This document shows, in pieces, positions 32,225 to 45,539 of a DNA stretch of 64,000 nt. Below the pieces are notes generated by a model. That model made no database searches. It worked only from the letters and a program-made list of their open reading frames with translations, and was not told the DNA's origin. Source of the DNA: Fasciolopsis buskii (taxonomy: Eukaryota; Platyhelminthes; Trematoda; Plagiorchiida; Fasciolidae); assembly GCA_008360955.1 (NCBI GenBank), contig LUCM01005771.1:84482-148481 (forward strand). Reading direction: 5' to 3'. A program made the position numbers and the translations under genes. Position 1 is the stretch's first letter, and each line of letters starts with the position of its first letter.

Positions 32225-34879
32225 CTGAAAAGATCATTTGCTTTCCGTCTTAGATGTTTCATACGACTGACATACCGGACTTTAAGGTCGAAAATGTTTG
32301 CTATCCCGATATTCCAAACAACAAACAGAAGATTATCAGATGCACTGCTTTATGGGCGCCTGCATTTAGGCGGCGATATTCCGAGCCAAAGCGGTCCACC
32401 TTTGTTGCAAATTATGAGCACCTCATGTTGTCAGAAGAATTACTCAAATAGGAAAGTTTCTATTTAGTGCGTCATTGGCGGGAAACATTCCATCAATAAT
32501 ACAGGTGGCTAGCGTTGTTATAATTTTTTTACAACCCGCTATCATTTTGGTTTCACATTAATCTTTGCGTTTTTCCAGGAAATCAATCTTAACCAGGAAT
32601 AATGCAGAGTGATTTTGACTCCTAATGAAAACGAATGTGTCTTTTATCCTATAATTCATAACTGGTATCCGTGGGAGTAAGACATCCGGATTACTACGTC
32701 AATTTGAATAAATGACTTTTAAGTTTCTTCATCCCGCAATATAGCATGGTTCAGCTTCTAACAACTTTTAATCCGTGCAGATGTTTGTCGTCATTGCGTA
32801 CGTAGTGAATAACACTGTCGTTTTAGCACTTACGACTTGGATAAACCGCGAAAATAAGGAAAGATGAGTGCAATCTTTAATTGACAGATAGCCTCTGGTC
32901 GGTTTGTTATTGTCAATTTGAGGCGGTTAATAGCTACTGGTTGCAACAAACAGATATTGTACTCCACTAAAGCCTACCGAATACCACCGAACAGAATGCC
33001 ATTCGAAGAAATCAGCGGTGGATTCAAAGAAAACCATTCTGGAGCGATGCTTCAACCTGAGACACGTGTCACCTTTGCCGTTTCGTCGGAAATCGCTTAA
33101 TGGTTATTCACCAAGTAGTCACTTGTTATATTTGGCATTTAAAATAAAATTCCATTAGCACTGACAAAGAGGATTACCAATTTGAAGAAATTTACGAAAG
33201 GGATAATTATGAGGGAGATATTGTGTAACTGTTGGTTTCAATATACTACAATGAAACTATTTAATACATCTTTTTATACTGCTTGTGACTTCAGGTTGTG
33301 ATGTGCTTCATTGTCTGGCGACTTGGAGAGCTCCATCAATCTAGGCTCCTCACACCGTTGACTACTTCACCATTTGTGTACATCTGTACGTTTGGCATGG
33401 TGACTGTCGTTTACATTGAGATTTGTATAAATCCAGCGGGTGCCTTGGTTACCCGTTTAGCAGGATGTTTATGAGGGAACAATTCTTTAGTCTTATAACT
33501 GGTGATTATAATCATATAACCCTAGCGGGTCAAATGGATGGGATTACTACTATTGCAATAGCAAGTTATGTGGCGCACTTGGCTAAAGGCCGTTATTCAA
33601 AAATACCATTGGTTAGGATGCGTTAATCTTACAGATTAACTGTCAGGTACTGAATTGGTAGTGTCGAAATCACGCCTTCCGACCGCCCATAATTGAGTGT
33701 TGCTTGTCTCAGAATGGGTCAATGAGAGGGACAGTCAGGAGGCCATTGCTTTGTAGGGAATGTGTTCTAAGGTAGATGGCACTCCTTCGGCTTGGATCCG
33801 TAAATTCTACTATTTGCTTTAGAAAATATAATGTCTCCGATTTGCAACTGAGTCACATTGACGCCGTTGTCAATGGCGTTGCTGAATGCACATGTTCCAA
33901 GGACATGCATTACCCCCACCCCTCACGGACTCGAAGACTCAGTACTGCATTTGTGATTTTCCGGTTATTCATTCTGGACTACCTGTAAACGGTCCCAAGG
34001 CTCTGCAAGAATTTAGCAATTTTCTGTCCTTTCTAAAGGTCTTTGCTCACTGGTAGGTTGACTTTTGCGTCGCCCCAAAACCAAGGAGGGATTTAGGTTC
34101 TGTCGCTGAAGTAGGAGTTGGACGAGGACCAAATTTTTCAGGAAATGCTGCGTTTTATCGTAGGGCTTGCCAAAACTTATAAAAGTAGCCTTGGATCCAT
34201 TAGTTACCGCCGCCTTTTTGGTGACAGTCACCTCATCCAAACAGAATACCTATTGTTAGTCCCCACAAATCTGACAGTGAAACTCCGCGTCGTGTTCCCC
34301 GATAGCGTCAAGTAGTGAAATATTACCACTAAGCGCGAACGAACTCTGACCCAGGGCTTCAAACGGCGAAGAAAAAACACCAACCAACAACGAAAATCAG
34401 ACTGTAATTTCCGCAACCCGATTTACAAAGCATCATAGATTTGTTAGAACAGTATTTAGTATATGGTTACAAAAATATGCTCATTACACGTCGAGGATCT
34501 GTGGCGACTGCTGTATGGATTCAAGTAAAAAACCTCATTAGCATACATTCACTGCGGAAGAATTAGAGCATATGCTGTCCCAATTCAGTGGATTTTTCGT
34601 CCTTCTTAACTGGATCTGAAGGATGTTCATTCACTGGTCGCGTTGCCTCCCCATTCTTGTGAGTTGACTATGATAACCACCAGCTTTGGCTAGTAACCCT
34701 GTGACTCGTTGCCATCGGTCTGGGTGTTTTTTTATTTTAATTAATAAATCGATAAACAAAAAACTAATTAGTATTAAAAGTCAGCAAAAGGATGGGACAA
34801 TCTATGGTCCAAACAAATCAGTTTATCGTAAAATTCCTCATTCATTATAGCAAAATTTTGTGAGTCTGTTATTGTCCTT
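32225..34879. other. No supportable gene
   Basis: Only short open frames. A - strand frame at 34240-34013 (TNGSKATFISFGKPYDKTQH) is protein-like but lacks clear splice sites. Confidence 0.35.
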
Positions 34880-35390
34880 AGTCCGTCCAGGTGTTTACAC
34901 CACTTGAACTCCCTAATTGTATTGGTTATCTCATTAGCAAAAATATATGTAAGCCTGGTCCCGATGGTTTCATTCCATCTACTTGCAAAATTCTCGGAGC
35001 CATAGTAATTAGTTAGATCTCTGCAGTTTTATGAACAATCTATTTCCAGTCTCTTCCCCACAGTGTGGAGACCCAAAATGATATAACATTCTTCGTTGAT
35101 ATTCCACAGACGAACAAACGTCACTCTCGGTTTGGCCTACCTGAAAAACGGAACATTCTTGTGTTCCGGGTATTGTGCATTGTTGCAGCAGGATGGTAAC
35201 ACTGCTGCTCTTATTCCGCACCAGATCACTGCTTCCCAGTAGAGTTACCTGTCAACCGTTTATTTTCAAATCCACCATAATTTCTGTGCAACAAGTGCCT
35301 GGTTTTGTCTTTCAACATCCGAAACTGATGTGCATACCAAGTGTAACAATGGTGCGTCGCGCTTCCATAATACAATTACGATTTTCTTAT
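34880..35390 (+). pseudogene. LINE reverse-transcriptase fragment, N-terminal block
   Basis: The + strand frame around 34935-35000 reads SKNICKPGPDGFIPSTCKIL, matching the K-x-x-GPDG-x-x-P block that opens the RT domain of non-LTR retrotransposons. Downstream, with frameshifts, PQTNKRHSRFGLPEKRNIL continues the degenerate frame. No intact active site was found. The subfamily differs from the - strand LINEs at 28-29 kb and 62-64 kb. Confidence 0.5.
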
Positions 35391-36419
35391 TTACACCGTT
35401 AAGCACATTCTAATTCTTGATTATTAACTGTTATTTGGACTAACCCAAATACACCAAGTCTTCAGTTAGATGTGATTCTGATTTTTTAGTGGTCCGGCTT
35501 CTGTGAGTTACTTGACAGAACTCGCTAGATATACCAGACCTATAGTACACTTCATGAAACGTGGATGGAATGCACATATCAAATGACCATTTTCCGGATA
35601 CTAGTTATGGTTAAAGCGGTTAATTATGATACCAGAGAGAATCCTCTATTCGATTGCTCTTGCTCTTTTCCTTCAAACATTTTGACGATAAATTTTATCC
35701 AACGATCCTCCCGGTCACTAGAGAATGGCAAAACAAAACCATTGGCATGGCTTACCCTATGATACCCAAGTGGTTGACGTTGGTATTTTGTTATTCTCTA
35801 AAATCTCTGGCAACTTTGTGCATAAAACGAGTTCATAGACTTCGAAAGGGTCTCCATGGCCTGTGGGACGGGAATTTTCGAAATGTATTTATACGTACTT
35901 TTGTGACATTTTTTCGAATAAATACTGGAGTCTGGTGAACAGTAATTCTTGTCATCTTTAGACAGAAGCGTATTTACCAACGTCTGTTGATGTAGAATTC
36001 ACTAGTGCTGCATCAGGAAAAAGTGCAGTAGAAAGTGTCCCTGAAAAATTGGTCATCAGTAGTAGAAGCCATAGTAAACCGAGATCGCCTCCTGAATAAA
36101 CGGAATGGTATATCATCACTTGCTCACCACGTACAGACACTCATAACCCGACTGCTCACGAGTTAAGTCACCCCGAAGGCCAGAAACTCCTATAACGACA
36201 TAAAGTCCACAAATAATTCAAGAGCTCGATTGATACCTAGACAATCTCTTTCAGTCGGGAAATGCAACTCTTGGCAAGGCGCATGTTGTTGTTCAACTAC
36301 CGATTGCTTTTCTCAAAGCAACTTAACGCCGGCCACAGCAAATAAATTGAAAAGAACCGGCAATTAGTATTTTAGTAATTTGTGATGTGTGCACGTGCAT
36401 ATATCTACATGTATGTTTA
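35391..36419. other. No supportable gene
   Basis: A 94-codon + strand frame (35654-35938) has no recognisable domain or strong splice sites. No repeats were recognised. Confidence 0.35.
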
Positions 36420-36617
36420 TTAAAAATTTCTTAAATACCGATTTCCGATTTGTCTCAGAGAAGTCACTTTTGCTGGTCGTGAGTGTACGTTCATAACACT
36501 TGATTGTACAGCCGCCACGGGGCTACAACTGCCGTTGAATTCACCCGAGCCATAGCCAGTGAGATGAATATTCATAAACGGTTGACCAACTCCTTTTCCA
36601 TACATATTAATTTGCAT
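36420..36617 (-). CDS. Candidate small exon or ORF, unassigned
   Basis: A - strand frame of 65 codons starts with a true ATG. It reads MQINMYGKGVGQPFMNIHLT, then GYGSGEFNGSCSPVAAVQSS, and ends in TAA. Composition is protein-like but there is no signal peptide, domain or clear splice site. It could be a terminal exon or chance. Confidence 0.22.
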   Translation of the reverse strand: MQINMYGKGVGQPFMNIHLTGYGSGEFNGSCSPVAAVQSSVMNVHSRPAKVTSLRQIGNRYLRNF

Positions 36618-36779
36618 ACAATATTAAGAACATCTGATCTTGAATTGTGCTTACAGATGAACTTAATGGAGCACAGACATCGGTAAAACGCTTCAAAATA
36701 ATCTTCTCGTGAACCTCTTAACAGAGCTGATTAATTTTACCCAAGTTTCTCGTATGTGTCAAAAATAATTAGGGACTGC

Positions 36780-36990
36780 TAAAACAAATTTGTTTTTCAG
36801 TATCCTCAAACCGAAAAAATTAAAAATAAAATACTTTTTATTGTGAGTGATATAATGTTAATAGCACAGCGCCGTTGGTAGATGTAATGCGCCAACGTTT
36901 CGACTATCGTGGTCAGTTTTCCTCAAGGCAAGTTTTACAATCAAATGTCATTTGATCCTGAAATAAAATACTTTATTTGACATGACTTTG
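36780..36990 (-). mobile_element. Possible retroelement tail with hammerhead-like core
   Basis: On the - strand about 36925-36870 contains ctgaccacgatagtcgaaac followed by gttggcgc and, after a short loop, ccaac. That is a CTGA...GAAAC core-like arrangement followed by a potential stem. The + strand wording (ccaacgtttcgactatcgtgg) resembles the repeated tail motifs of Penelope-type elements. There is no coding sequence nearby and the core lacks the expected GA, so this is tentative. Confidence 0.3.
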
Positions 36991-39900
36991 GTTTACTGAA
37001 GCACGACAAGCTGAATAAGTTGTATTTGCTTGTTTGACGTACTATGACAAAAAAAATAGCTCGAACATTTAGAAGATGACATAAAGCGGATATCTTCGCG
37101 ACCTTCTTCCATTTCGTCGGTTATGCAGGTCATAGTGACGCCTAATTCTAAAGGCCGTTTGGTCAGGTGACTTGTTGGTAGCCTTCAGAACAATGTAGGC
37201 AGCCATCTGAGTTGAACATTCTTTATCTCCATTTTTTGCTTTTATTGGTGTTTTTCAGTTTTATCACAGGACTATTTCCAGTAGCAAAGTTATCCATGTA
37301 CATAAAACATAATTTCCTATCAGTGATATCACTATTCCACTAGGAATGTGCATTTTGTGTATATTTTATAAAAACCAGACCACGCAGTTCGCGGAAGACT
37401 TAGTGAACCCACTGAAATAAAATATTTTTTTAAATTTTCATGCATAAAGTCAAAATAAGGCGCAATGGGTCAACGATTTAAATTGGATTCTGTTATAGCC
37501 AGCGATAAATTGTTGTCCAATAAGCCTCTGCCATTTTGTGATAACCTTATCATGTAATGGAGACCATTTGGGTCACAGCGGAATCTAGATGCTTAGTGCG
37601 AATGTTTCCGGTTGAGCTCACATTGAGACCGGCCTTGTGGAATAGTCGGTTACACTGAAGAATACGCTATCCGCGTTTCCCCAATACATTCAATAAAGAA
37701 AATTCCTTTATCTTTCCTAACCTGTATAATAGAGAAACGCGAAAACTCCGAAAAAGGGCACAATGTAGTACGTAAACATTTTTCCCGTGGATGAGGCTAT
37801 TTGAATTACTAGAAATTAGGGACATTGCAGATTGAATTTGCATTGAAATCTGTTAATTCTAACTACTGTTTGAAGATCACTTCTATCCTGTGACCAAAGG
37901 GACCTAACCTAAAATGCAAGTGGAACGTGACTGATACCAGCTCTTTGAATCAGGAACTAAGGTGCAATTTTAGCTCAGCATAGCCATAAATATACAACTA
38001 TCCTGGTCCTGGTGTCTTCGAGACTCCTTGGTTTTTGTGACCTGATGCTGTAATATGCTATCCATCTGGCGAGTGACTGTTTAACGGGTGACAGTAATCG
38101 TCCGTCGTGCAAGTCTCAACTGGAACGATGCTGTGAAAGTTTCACGTATGCAAACAGCGCTGATAATAATTACAAATGAACACCCAAAGCGTTACAATAT
38201 TTGATTGAAATAAAATGATCCCAAGATCAACAACACTTCACAACACCACATAAAGACAATTACACGCACAAAGACGAACAAATAAGTGGACGCACTCCGT
38301 CTAAAATTTAACAAATTGACAGGTTATAATTATGTTTCGTTTTCGCACTGTATGATATGGCTGATTACCCTTGAGTAAATTGTGACAGCTTTATCGCTCT
38401 GAAATTCACCGAGTGAAATGTCACAAACAAGTGTGCTGAAGACCTTGGCAATTACATTTTCCGGCGGGTTCAGTTACCACGGTAGGCTTCGCCAATTTAG
38501 CAAGACTGGTCAGTAATAAGGTGGAGTTGCCGATGTCGTTCAAACAAATGTATTCACACGAGATCATCAGGTTTCTGCTTCGTCAAACGGAATGAGTTTT
38601 CGGAGCACCACAATTTGATAGTGTTTTATTTAACACTAGAATCTCGTTAGTAGATCAACATAATTCAGCGTAGGGTAATTTATGCCTACCATAGCAAGGG
38701 ACATAAATGACACCTTGCACTTAAGGTATTCCTTTGTTTTGTTCTCACCGACACACAATAGGACTTAAAGCAAGAAACGTTAACAACTTAAGCGTATCAC
38801 TGACCACGATCATTGGCAAAAATGTGATGAAAAGATTGGATGGAATGACGCTTGTTCTTCACTCTGTGCACACGGATTACGGTATCTGCTATGGTTATCC
38901 TGCCTACAAAATGGAATTGCCAGGAAATTTGAGAAGACGTTAATTAAAAATACAAAATATAATGTTAGCGGCAGCACAACGAACGTATCACTTCCAACAC
39001 GCTGATCGTTTGCATGAACAAAACAGTAAACCATATGAGGAATCTGGCGTGTTATATCAGTTACAGTACAAATTTACGTACGTATTGGCTGAAGGTCGTT
39101 GATATGCACCTCCTGTTAATTATGAGATGCCTTGAAGTAGTTCATTCTCCTAATTTAACCACCGATTCCATCCTTGGGAAAACGATATCGTAGCCGAGCA
39201 CAATTCGACATTGATTTATGCTGCCGGAGCTGAAAGTATACAAGTGAAACACGGTGGAACGTCCAGATAATGAGTAATGTATATACATAGATAAGTATGC
39301 ATAAATTGCTGTTTACAGAATTGTCCTTCCGTTTTCGTTTGACTTGTCACATTCATTGTGTTCTGAAAATAAGATAAATGCGATTGATTAAAAGCCGTAA
39401 GATAAAACAGTGACGACTGGTCGATTAAAATCAGCCTGACAAAAGTCGGTAAATTGTCAAAAAATTATCGACCGGTCACAGAAAAATGGGCCCGGAAGAG
39501 CCAGATGATCGTGTCACGTTCCCCTTTGTTCCCAAATATCAAATCGTTGACCCCTGTTGTCCAAGCTGGATGTCTAGGAATTTCAAAGCTTCATGATTAG
39601 AGATTTTCTGAACTTGCACAGTGACAGACAGATCATAAATTTGGCTTAAACAAAACTGTTTTGTTACCCTGATCCATATATAGGATGCGTGTAGTCAGTC
39701 ATAAAACAGATGAGACCTAAGAAATTCGCGGAATCGTGCCATTTATGAACTTCGATCAGGAAGTCGATCTGGGATGACTTCATTAAGCGGACCATCACAA
39801 CAAATTTACCGCGATACACATCGTATAGAAGTGACCATGATGGCTGTTATGTTCTCCCCAACGGTTGTCTATCCAGCGTTTGCGTCAGTGATTAAGATAT

Positions 39901-41640
39901 TTCCGGGTCGTTGCGAGATTAGCTCGCATTTTTAATCATGGTTAAATTGAACGAAGTTTCGGACTTCAAATGTTTTGTACGCGTTAGACTTCAGAGGATT
40001 ACCTAAATGTAACGAAAGTGTGGATTGCAATTGTCAAACGATTATCACATCAACAGTAATTCCATTAGAGCGGTTACGATGAATCCCATTCACCGCACAA
40101 CATAAAGTTGCCACTTTCCCGCTAAAACACTAACTCACACAGTCTCCGACTTACGGTTGTCATCGCCGCATTATTTACGGGTTATGTTTTCAACAAAATA
40201 ACACACTTTGGAAAATACCAATGTTATCCAAATTTACATTGCTCAATTTAAAAATAGTCGCAGGAATGACTGTCTTAAATGTGCCGTCCAACAGAGTGTT
40301 CCATTGTGTCCATTATTTGTCTGTAACATGGAATAAAAAGTTTAGTGGTATGTGGATAACTGGAACACTTCGCCGGCACAGCTGAAGAGTTGAGACAAAT
40401 TTTGTTTATATTTACCAATTTTAGCTGCCAATATAACAAAAAATTGTCTGTATGTTGTCCGCTATCCTACGAATGACTCAAATGCTTAGAGGATTAGCAA
40501 CTGAAAAATGGGTAGATAAGTGATTTGTTAATTGATAACCTTTAAAAAAAATGACAACTACACATTGCGAACTTTTGGTGGGAACAGTATAATGCTACCC
40601 CTGTTAGCAAAAATTGGTTACAAGCGATATCAGCGTCTAAATGTATGCACATATGTACTTGTGGACACCTAAACCTGTTTCCGAAAACATCAACGTATAA
40701 TCGGACGTATAAACTAATGTGTGTATTACCGGCACATACTGCAACACATTCGTACAAATATTAGGAAAGAACAGCAAGAAGCAATAATTGCATTGACACC
40801 TCGAAAGCAACATTCACTCCATTCTTCATATGGACTCAAGGGGAAAAACAGAAGCTCCAAGATGAATGACAGAGGGAAATAGGTTAAACAATGATGTCCA
40901 GGGAACCACCTTAAACATGAATCTAAAAAGCAAGTTTTGTTATTGACTCTCTACTAAATATTGTTCCCTCGTCTAAGTAAGTCCCGTAAACCAGCTAATG
41001 CCATTCTCAAGGGATACCATCCAGGTGACCCACAGTAATTTACATCAGATAACAAGTAAGTTTTATGATTATGGGAGCACAATTAAGCACTCGATGGTAA
41101 AAATTACTTGTAAGCACGATCTTAGTCCAAACCTTGCATTTATATTCAAATAAATGCTTTGGTTTAAAAAATAACGGTACGTAAGATACATATGTAACAC
41201 GTGTTCAGTAAGGGAACCTAATCTTCAATTCATTATAAAATGACGAAACACATCACCACAACAGCGCAACCCACGTGCAGTAGACAATCACCAGCAGGCC
41301 GCGAAACTGAATGACCGTCACAATTAGACCTCATTAAAACCGCGCAGTAAGACTAACTAGAACATTGGAGGCATCAGGGACTATTTGTTCATAAATTCTA
41401 TGAACTTTGGGAATTCTCGTGTACGAAATCACAAACTATGGCCCAATCACGTAGTTATTTATCCGCATTTCCTAAAATGACCAACTGCGGTTCTCAAGAT
41501 ATGAAATCAGTAATATACTTTGTGTTTTAGCCTTTGGAGAGAAACAAAAACCGGAAATGTTCAAGTTATGGCTTAGCCGATAAAATTACCAAACATCCCC
41601 AGGACATAATGCCACTTTGAAAAACGGTCCCCAGCGGACC
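36991..41640. other. Long gene-poor stretch
   Basis: Over 4.6 kb I find only short frames (none above about 75 codons), no recurrent element and no convincing exon. It is AT-rich and best read as intergenic or intronic. Confidence 0.45.
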
Positions 41641-41904
41641 GTCTTGGGGCATTTGGCCCCCTTGTGCTGACTGGGCGAGAAGAACGAGGTGCTTGACGAG
41701 TTCGTGACCCTCGTTATATTTTCGACCTGTTTTGACTGATCTTAAAAAATAAATCGTCTCGTCTCCTGAGTTCTGACTCTCCCCGCTGTTTTGGCTCGCT
41801 CTTTCCCGGCGGCTGACTGCCTGTCTGATTCCGCAATCCTAGGCTTATGCACTGTTTCGGGTCTCGCATGAACCACGTGCTTATTTGTGCACGGTGACAT
41901 GAGC
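41641..41904. other. GC-rich element-like segment upstream of SINE B copy 3
   Basis: This stretch is clearly more GC-rich than the DNA to its left. A short similarity (aaatcgtctcgtctcctgag-type) to the bases before family-B copy 1 (about 5190-5215) suggests a longer element head, mostly deleted in copy 1. Confidence 0.35.
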
Positions 41905-42105
41905 TCCCGGTTTGAGCTAGTTTGGTGGCGGTGGCCGGACGGGAAATTTCGTGGCGTCTGGATGTGAGAGTCGCGGGTTCGAATCCTCCCACGGCCGGTT
42001 ATTTTCCCTACTTGGCAGCCCTTTTGGCCGCGGCCCCCTTCCTGAAAAATGATGTACACTGTTATTTCATTAATAAAGGAAGTAAACGATTATATATATA
42101 TATAT
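41905..42105 (+). mobile_element. tRNA-derived SINE, family B, copy 3
   Basis: B box gcgggttcgaatcctccc at about 41973, then the shared body (cttggcagcccttttggccg), end signature gatgtacactgttatttcat and taataaaggaagtaaa, and finally a TA tract. It is nearly identical to copy 1 across the tRNA-like and end segments. Confidence 0.8.
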
Positions 42106-44302
42106 GTATATATTTATATGGGTTTCGTTTGTACGTGTGTATTGTTTATTTTACAATCCAGCATCGTAGAATTTCCCAATAAGCACAGCGGGCGGCAAAA
42201 CACCCCAAAAACAGTCCTCTATGGACGGTTTTTAATAGTGACATAAATTGTCTAATTTCTGGACCAAGCTATTGATATTGTCTTAGTTTCACCATTTCTG
42301 TTACTTGTTTCTCAACCAAAGCCAAAAATGTTGGCAAGTGATTATTTTTGTTAATGACTGCGGCTTGCGTCCTGATCGATTATTGCTGTTTGGATACATG
42401 ACTCTTTCTTAGATTATCACTTTTTCCTCATGAAAGTTTGTAAATCTGCTTATGTTCCTAGGGCATTGCTATTTATCTCTCTAGTTTTCTGAAGATACCT
42501 TCCGCACGATTTTACTGAGGTCTAATTTCTAAGGTCCTTCCCTCACCTGACTTGCTCGTGATCTTTTGCTAAGAGCGAGGTGCTGTGCGCTTTCTTTCAT
42601 TTTTGTATTGAATAATTGAGTGTCTCCCCTTAAGAACGGTAGCACTGAGTTTTACTTAAGTGATTGAATCTTTTCTAAATAAAGTCATTACGACGGAAGT
42701 TTTTTCAATTATGTACGCAAAATCTTCATACATCCTAATATGTTTGTCAATCGCCATTTCTATCACTGGCTCGATTTCGCCTGGATTATCGCGCAGCTCA
42801 TTTGTCGTATTCCCTTTGCAATTAACTAGTGTACGTCGCTCAGCAACCTCATTCGGGACTGTTTGCGGTAGTTTAACTTCCTATTTCTGAATGAATCACT
42901 AAATTTTGTCTTGAAGACACTTTATTTTTTCAAAAACGTTAGCATTGATTTTGTCATCAATTTGAATGATGAACTTACCTAACGAAACTAGCTTTTGGCC
43001 CCTAAAAATTTCAAATAACATAGCGAGGCGGCAAATTATTTCGGGGTCTTATTTTGCGTGTGGCCGCTCCCGAACAACCGTCAGGAAACACTTGAGGAAA
43101 ACAGTGAGGTAAGCTAAGGCAGAAGTGTAAGGTTTACAGTCATCAGATTTTGATCAGTGGATAGCAACCTTTTGTTGTCCACTAAGCGCGTATAGGCCAA
43201 AATGATAGTACATCGAAGGCACCGCCAAAAAGCCTAGTGAGCCGAGTGAACTTGTTGCACATGACGATGAGCCATCAGATATATCCAGTAGCTTTTATAA
43301 GTAAAATCGGTAGCTTATGAAAAATTTATGGCCAGGTATGAACATGAAAATATTTTCGCATTGGGATCTCCCCCCTTCTAATGGGAACTCTTTGTTCTAC
43401 GATACACGGCATAACGAAAGTAACGTTAGAATTTTCTTACTACTGATCATAGTTATTCGTGAGGTCCGCCTCTGCACTTCTACAACAAAGAGGTTTAGTC
43501 ACCTTCAGTTGCGTGGATTACGTGATTGTCAGTCAGATTTAGTATCAAAACTATCAGCTCTTTCAGTGGCTCCATAAGCAGCTGTGCAAATGCACATTGC
43601 TTTGATCAAGTACCTTACCGAAACGGACTCAACAGTTATTGCTAGAGTAGCCAGATCTTGATGACATGTCATCCTTTACATCCAGATCAACTGTAAAACC
43701 TCGAATTTTGATGTCGTAAGCTCGACTACTGCAGGGTAAGTAATCGTCAATATAATTTGAAACCATCAAGCGTAGGTGCTTTTAGTCTTCGACAAGTCAC
43801 TTCGATAGGTTTTATCAGTCCGAAACGCATAACTTCCTCGTAAGTACACCGTGCTTCGTGCAGAAGCAACGTCTTCAATGTTACCACATCTTCTACCGGA
43901 TATGCCTGCGACCAGCAAACAAAATGGAGAAGTTTCTACTCCAAATAATAATGCGATTTGGGGAGAAACGTAATGCGATAAGTGGTTGTATTGTGATGAG
44001 GATGATGAAAAGCCCCAGACGCCCTGTGTTCCCTATATAAATCTAAAAGGCCAGTATTCATAAACGTCTGCCTATATTGATCTCAAACAACGGCTAAATG
44101 AGGCAGATTTTTATAATCAAGTGGTGATTTGTGTCGGGAGAAATATAGTGACCGCATACGACTGCAGTCTCGTGAAATTTTTTATAAGTACTACGTCGGC
44201 GCCACGAGATATGCAATAAAATTCTGCAATTCGATTGTTAGCTCGGGTCTTCTCTATTCTGTCGACAGAAAGGATTGGTAAATTGCGGTATTGGAGATCA
44301 CT
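42106..44302. other. No supportable gene
   Basis: Short frames only. A - strand frame at 44368-44117 (KYKQYSFDDVMNQL) crosses the left border of the tandem array and changes its continuation there, so it is not evidence of an intact gene. Confidence 0.4.
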
Positions 44303-44593
44303 TTCCATCAACTGGTTCATCACGTCGTCAAAACTGTACTGTTTATACTTAACTAAATCATTTTTCACGGCACTTAGTTAGGCGAGTCATCTCAGGTTGC
44401 TTCGTTTCTTGGACAGTCTTCTGATCCGGTCTGAATAGCGGCAAATGGTGCAGTTGACTATGTGAGTACCGTCACTAATCCCAATACTGCCTGTGACTGA
44501 ACACATTCTCGTCCCAATGATTACTGGTTCTCCAGTGAACATGCAGCGGTCACTGTACCACTATCCCCCATCCCGTCGAACCACAAGATAGGG

Positions 44594-45031
44594 TCAGGTT
44601 CCGGTTGAGCTTATTTCTCTGGAATACGCATCAGCGCGTAGCGCTTCTCCAGTGCTTCCATCAACTGAACGCCAGCCATGAATAGCAGGCCAATTATTGA
44701 AGCTGGGATAGCTGTTTTGCATCTGATTCCCAGTCTCAGGGAGGGGTGCAGATGTGTGTATGCTCTCAGAGAATCTAATGCTAGAGTCACGCAAAATGCC
44801 CGATGTCTGCCTTGCAAGGATTTTTGGCACACATTGCCCAATCAACAAACTTCTGACGGTCCCAGATGGAATCACATTGATCAACAATATGGCCATCAAA
44901 TTGCTGAGCGTCGGGCCCGGCAACAGGCAGGTGACGGGGACGGCAATGGGCTGCCGAAGCACGGGAAAAAGCACGCAATTCCAATCATGTTTGTGCCAAT
45001 ATAGCGCGAATCCAAAAAATAATGGTTGCAA
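44594..45031 (-). other. Unassigned open stretch in array unit (four copies)
   Basis: Several frames are open on both strands across this stretch, and again at +4010, +8020 and +12030. One - strand frame ends with a membrane-like segment (ASIIGLLFMAGVQLMEALEK) followed by RYALMRIPEK and TAA at 44611. A different - strand frame is open for 145 codons. Because the units are identical, conservation gives no help in choosing. It may be the last exon of a - strand gene that was caught in the amplification, or chance. Confidence 0.25.
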
Positions 45032-45539
45032 CTAGTTTGGCGCAACAAGCAAGCCCGTCGATTGAGAGAAACACTTTTGCTGATCCACAACTTGATTCTT
45101 AGTGGTGATCTGTCCCAACGTTATCCTCAAGCGTTAGGTTTTGTGCCCATTTGGTGCTCACATTGTGATGACGACCACAAAAGTCGTCGTGGAACCACCC
45201 CTAAGTTCTCATCAGATTCCTAGGATTTCTGATCGCATCCTCGTGGATTGGGGGCATCAAAATGAATGTGGTAATTTTATCCCAAGTAAGCTTTTATTGG
45301 ATCCTTGCAGCTGACGAATCCGAACACATCACAAAAATGTTGCGCAAACGCTGGCCATAAATGTGTGCAAAACGTTTCAAAACACAGAACGCATCCAATT
45401 AAGTGAACACAAAATAAAGAAGGTATGTTCCAAAATACCGCAGGTTGTTGAAACTGTCACCTGTTGTTTGAACGCGTTCCGTAGCAGTTACATCCTGTTT
45501 TAGGCGGTCGGGGTTTGGTGGTCGTTGCCTCTGTTGGTC

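Noticed and set aside
44594..45031. Sideroflexin- or carrier-like reading of the hydrophobic - strand frames
   Set aside because: No conserved motif of those families could be lined up, and several frames are equally open.
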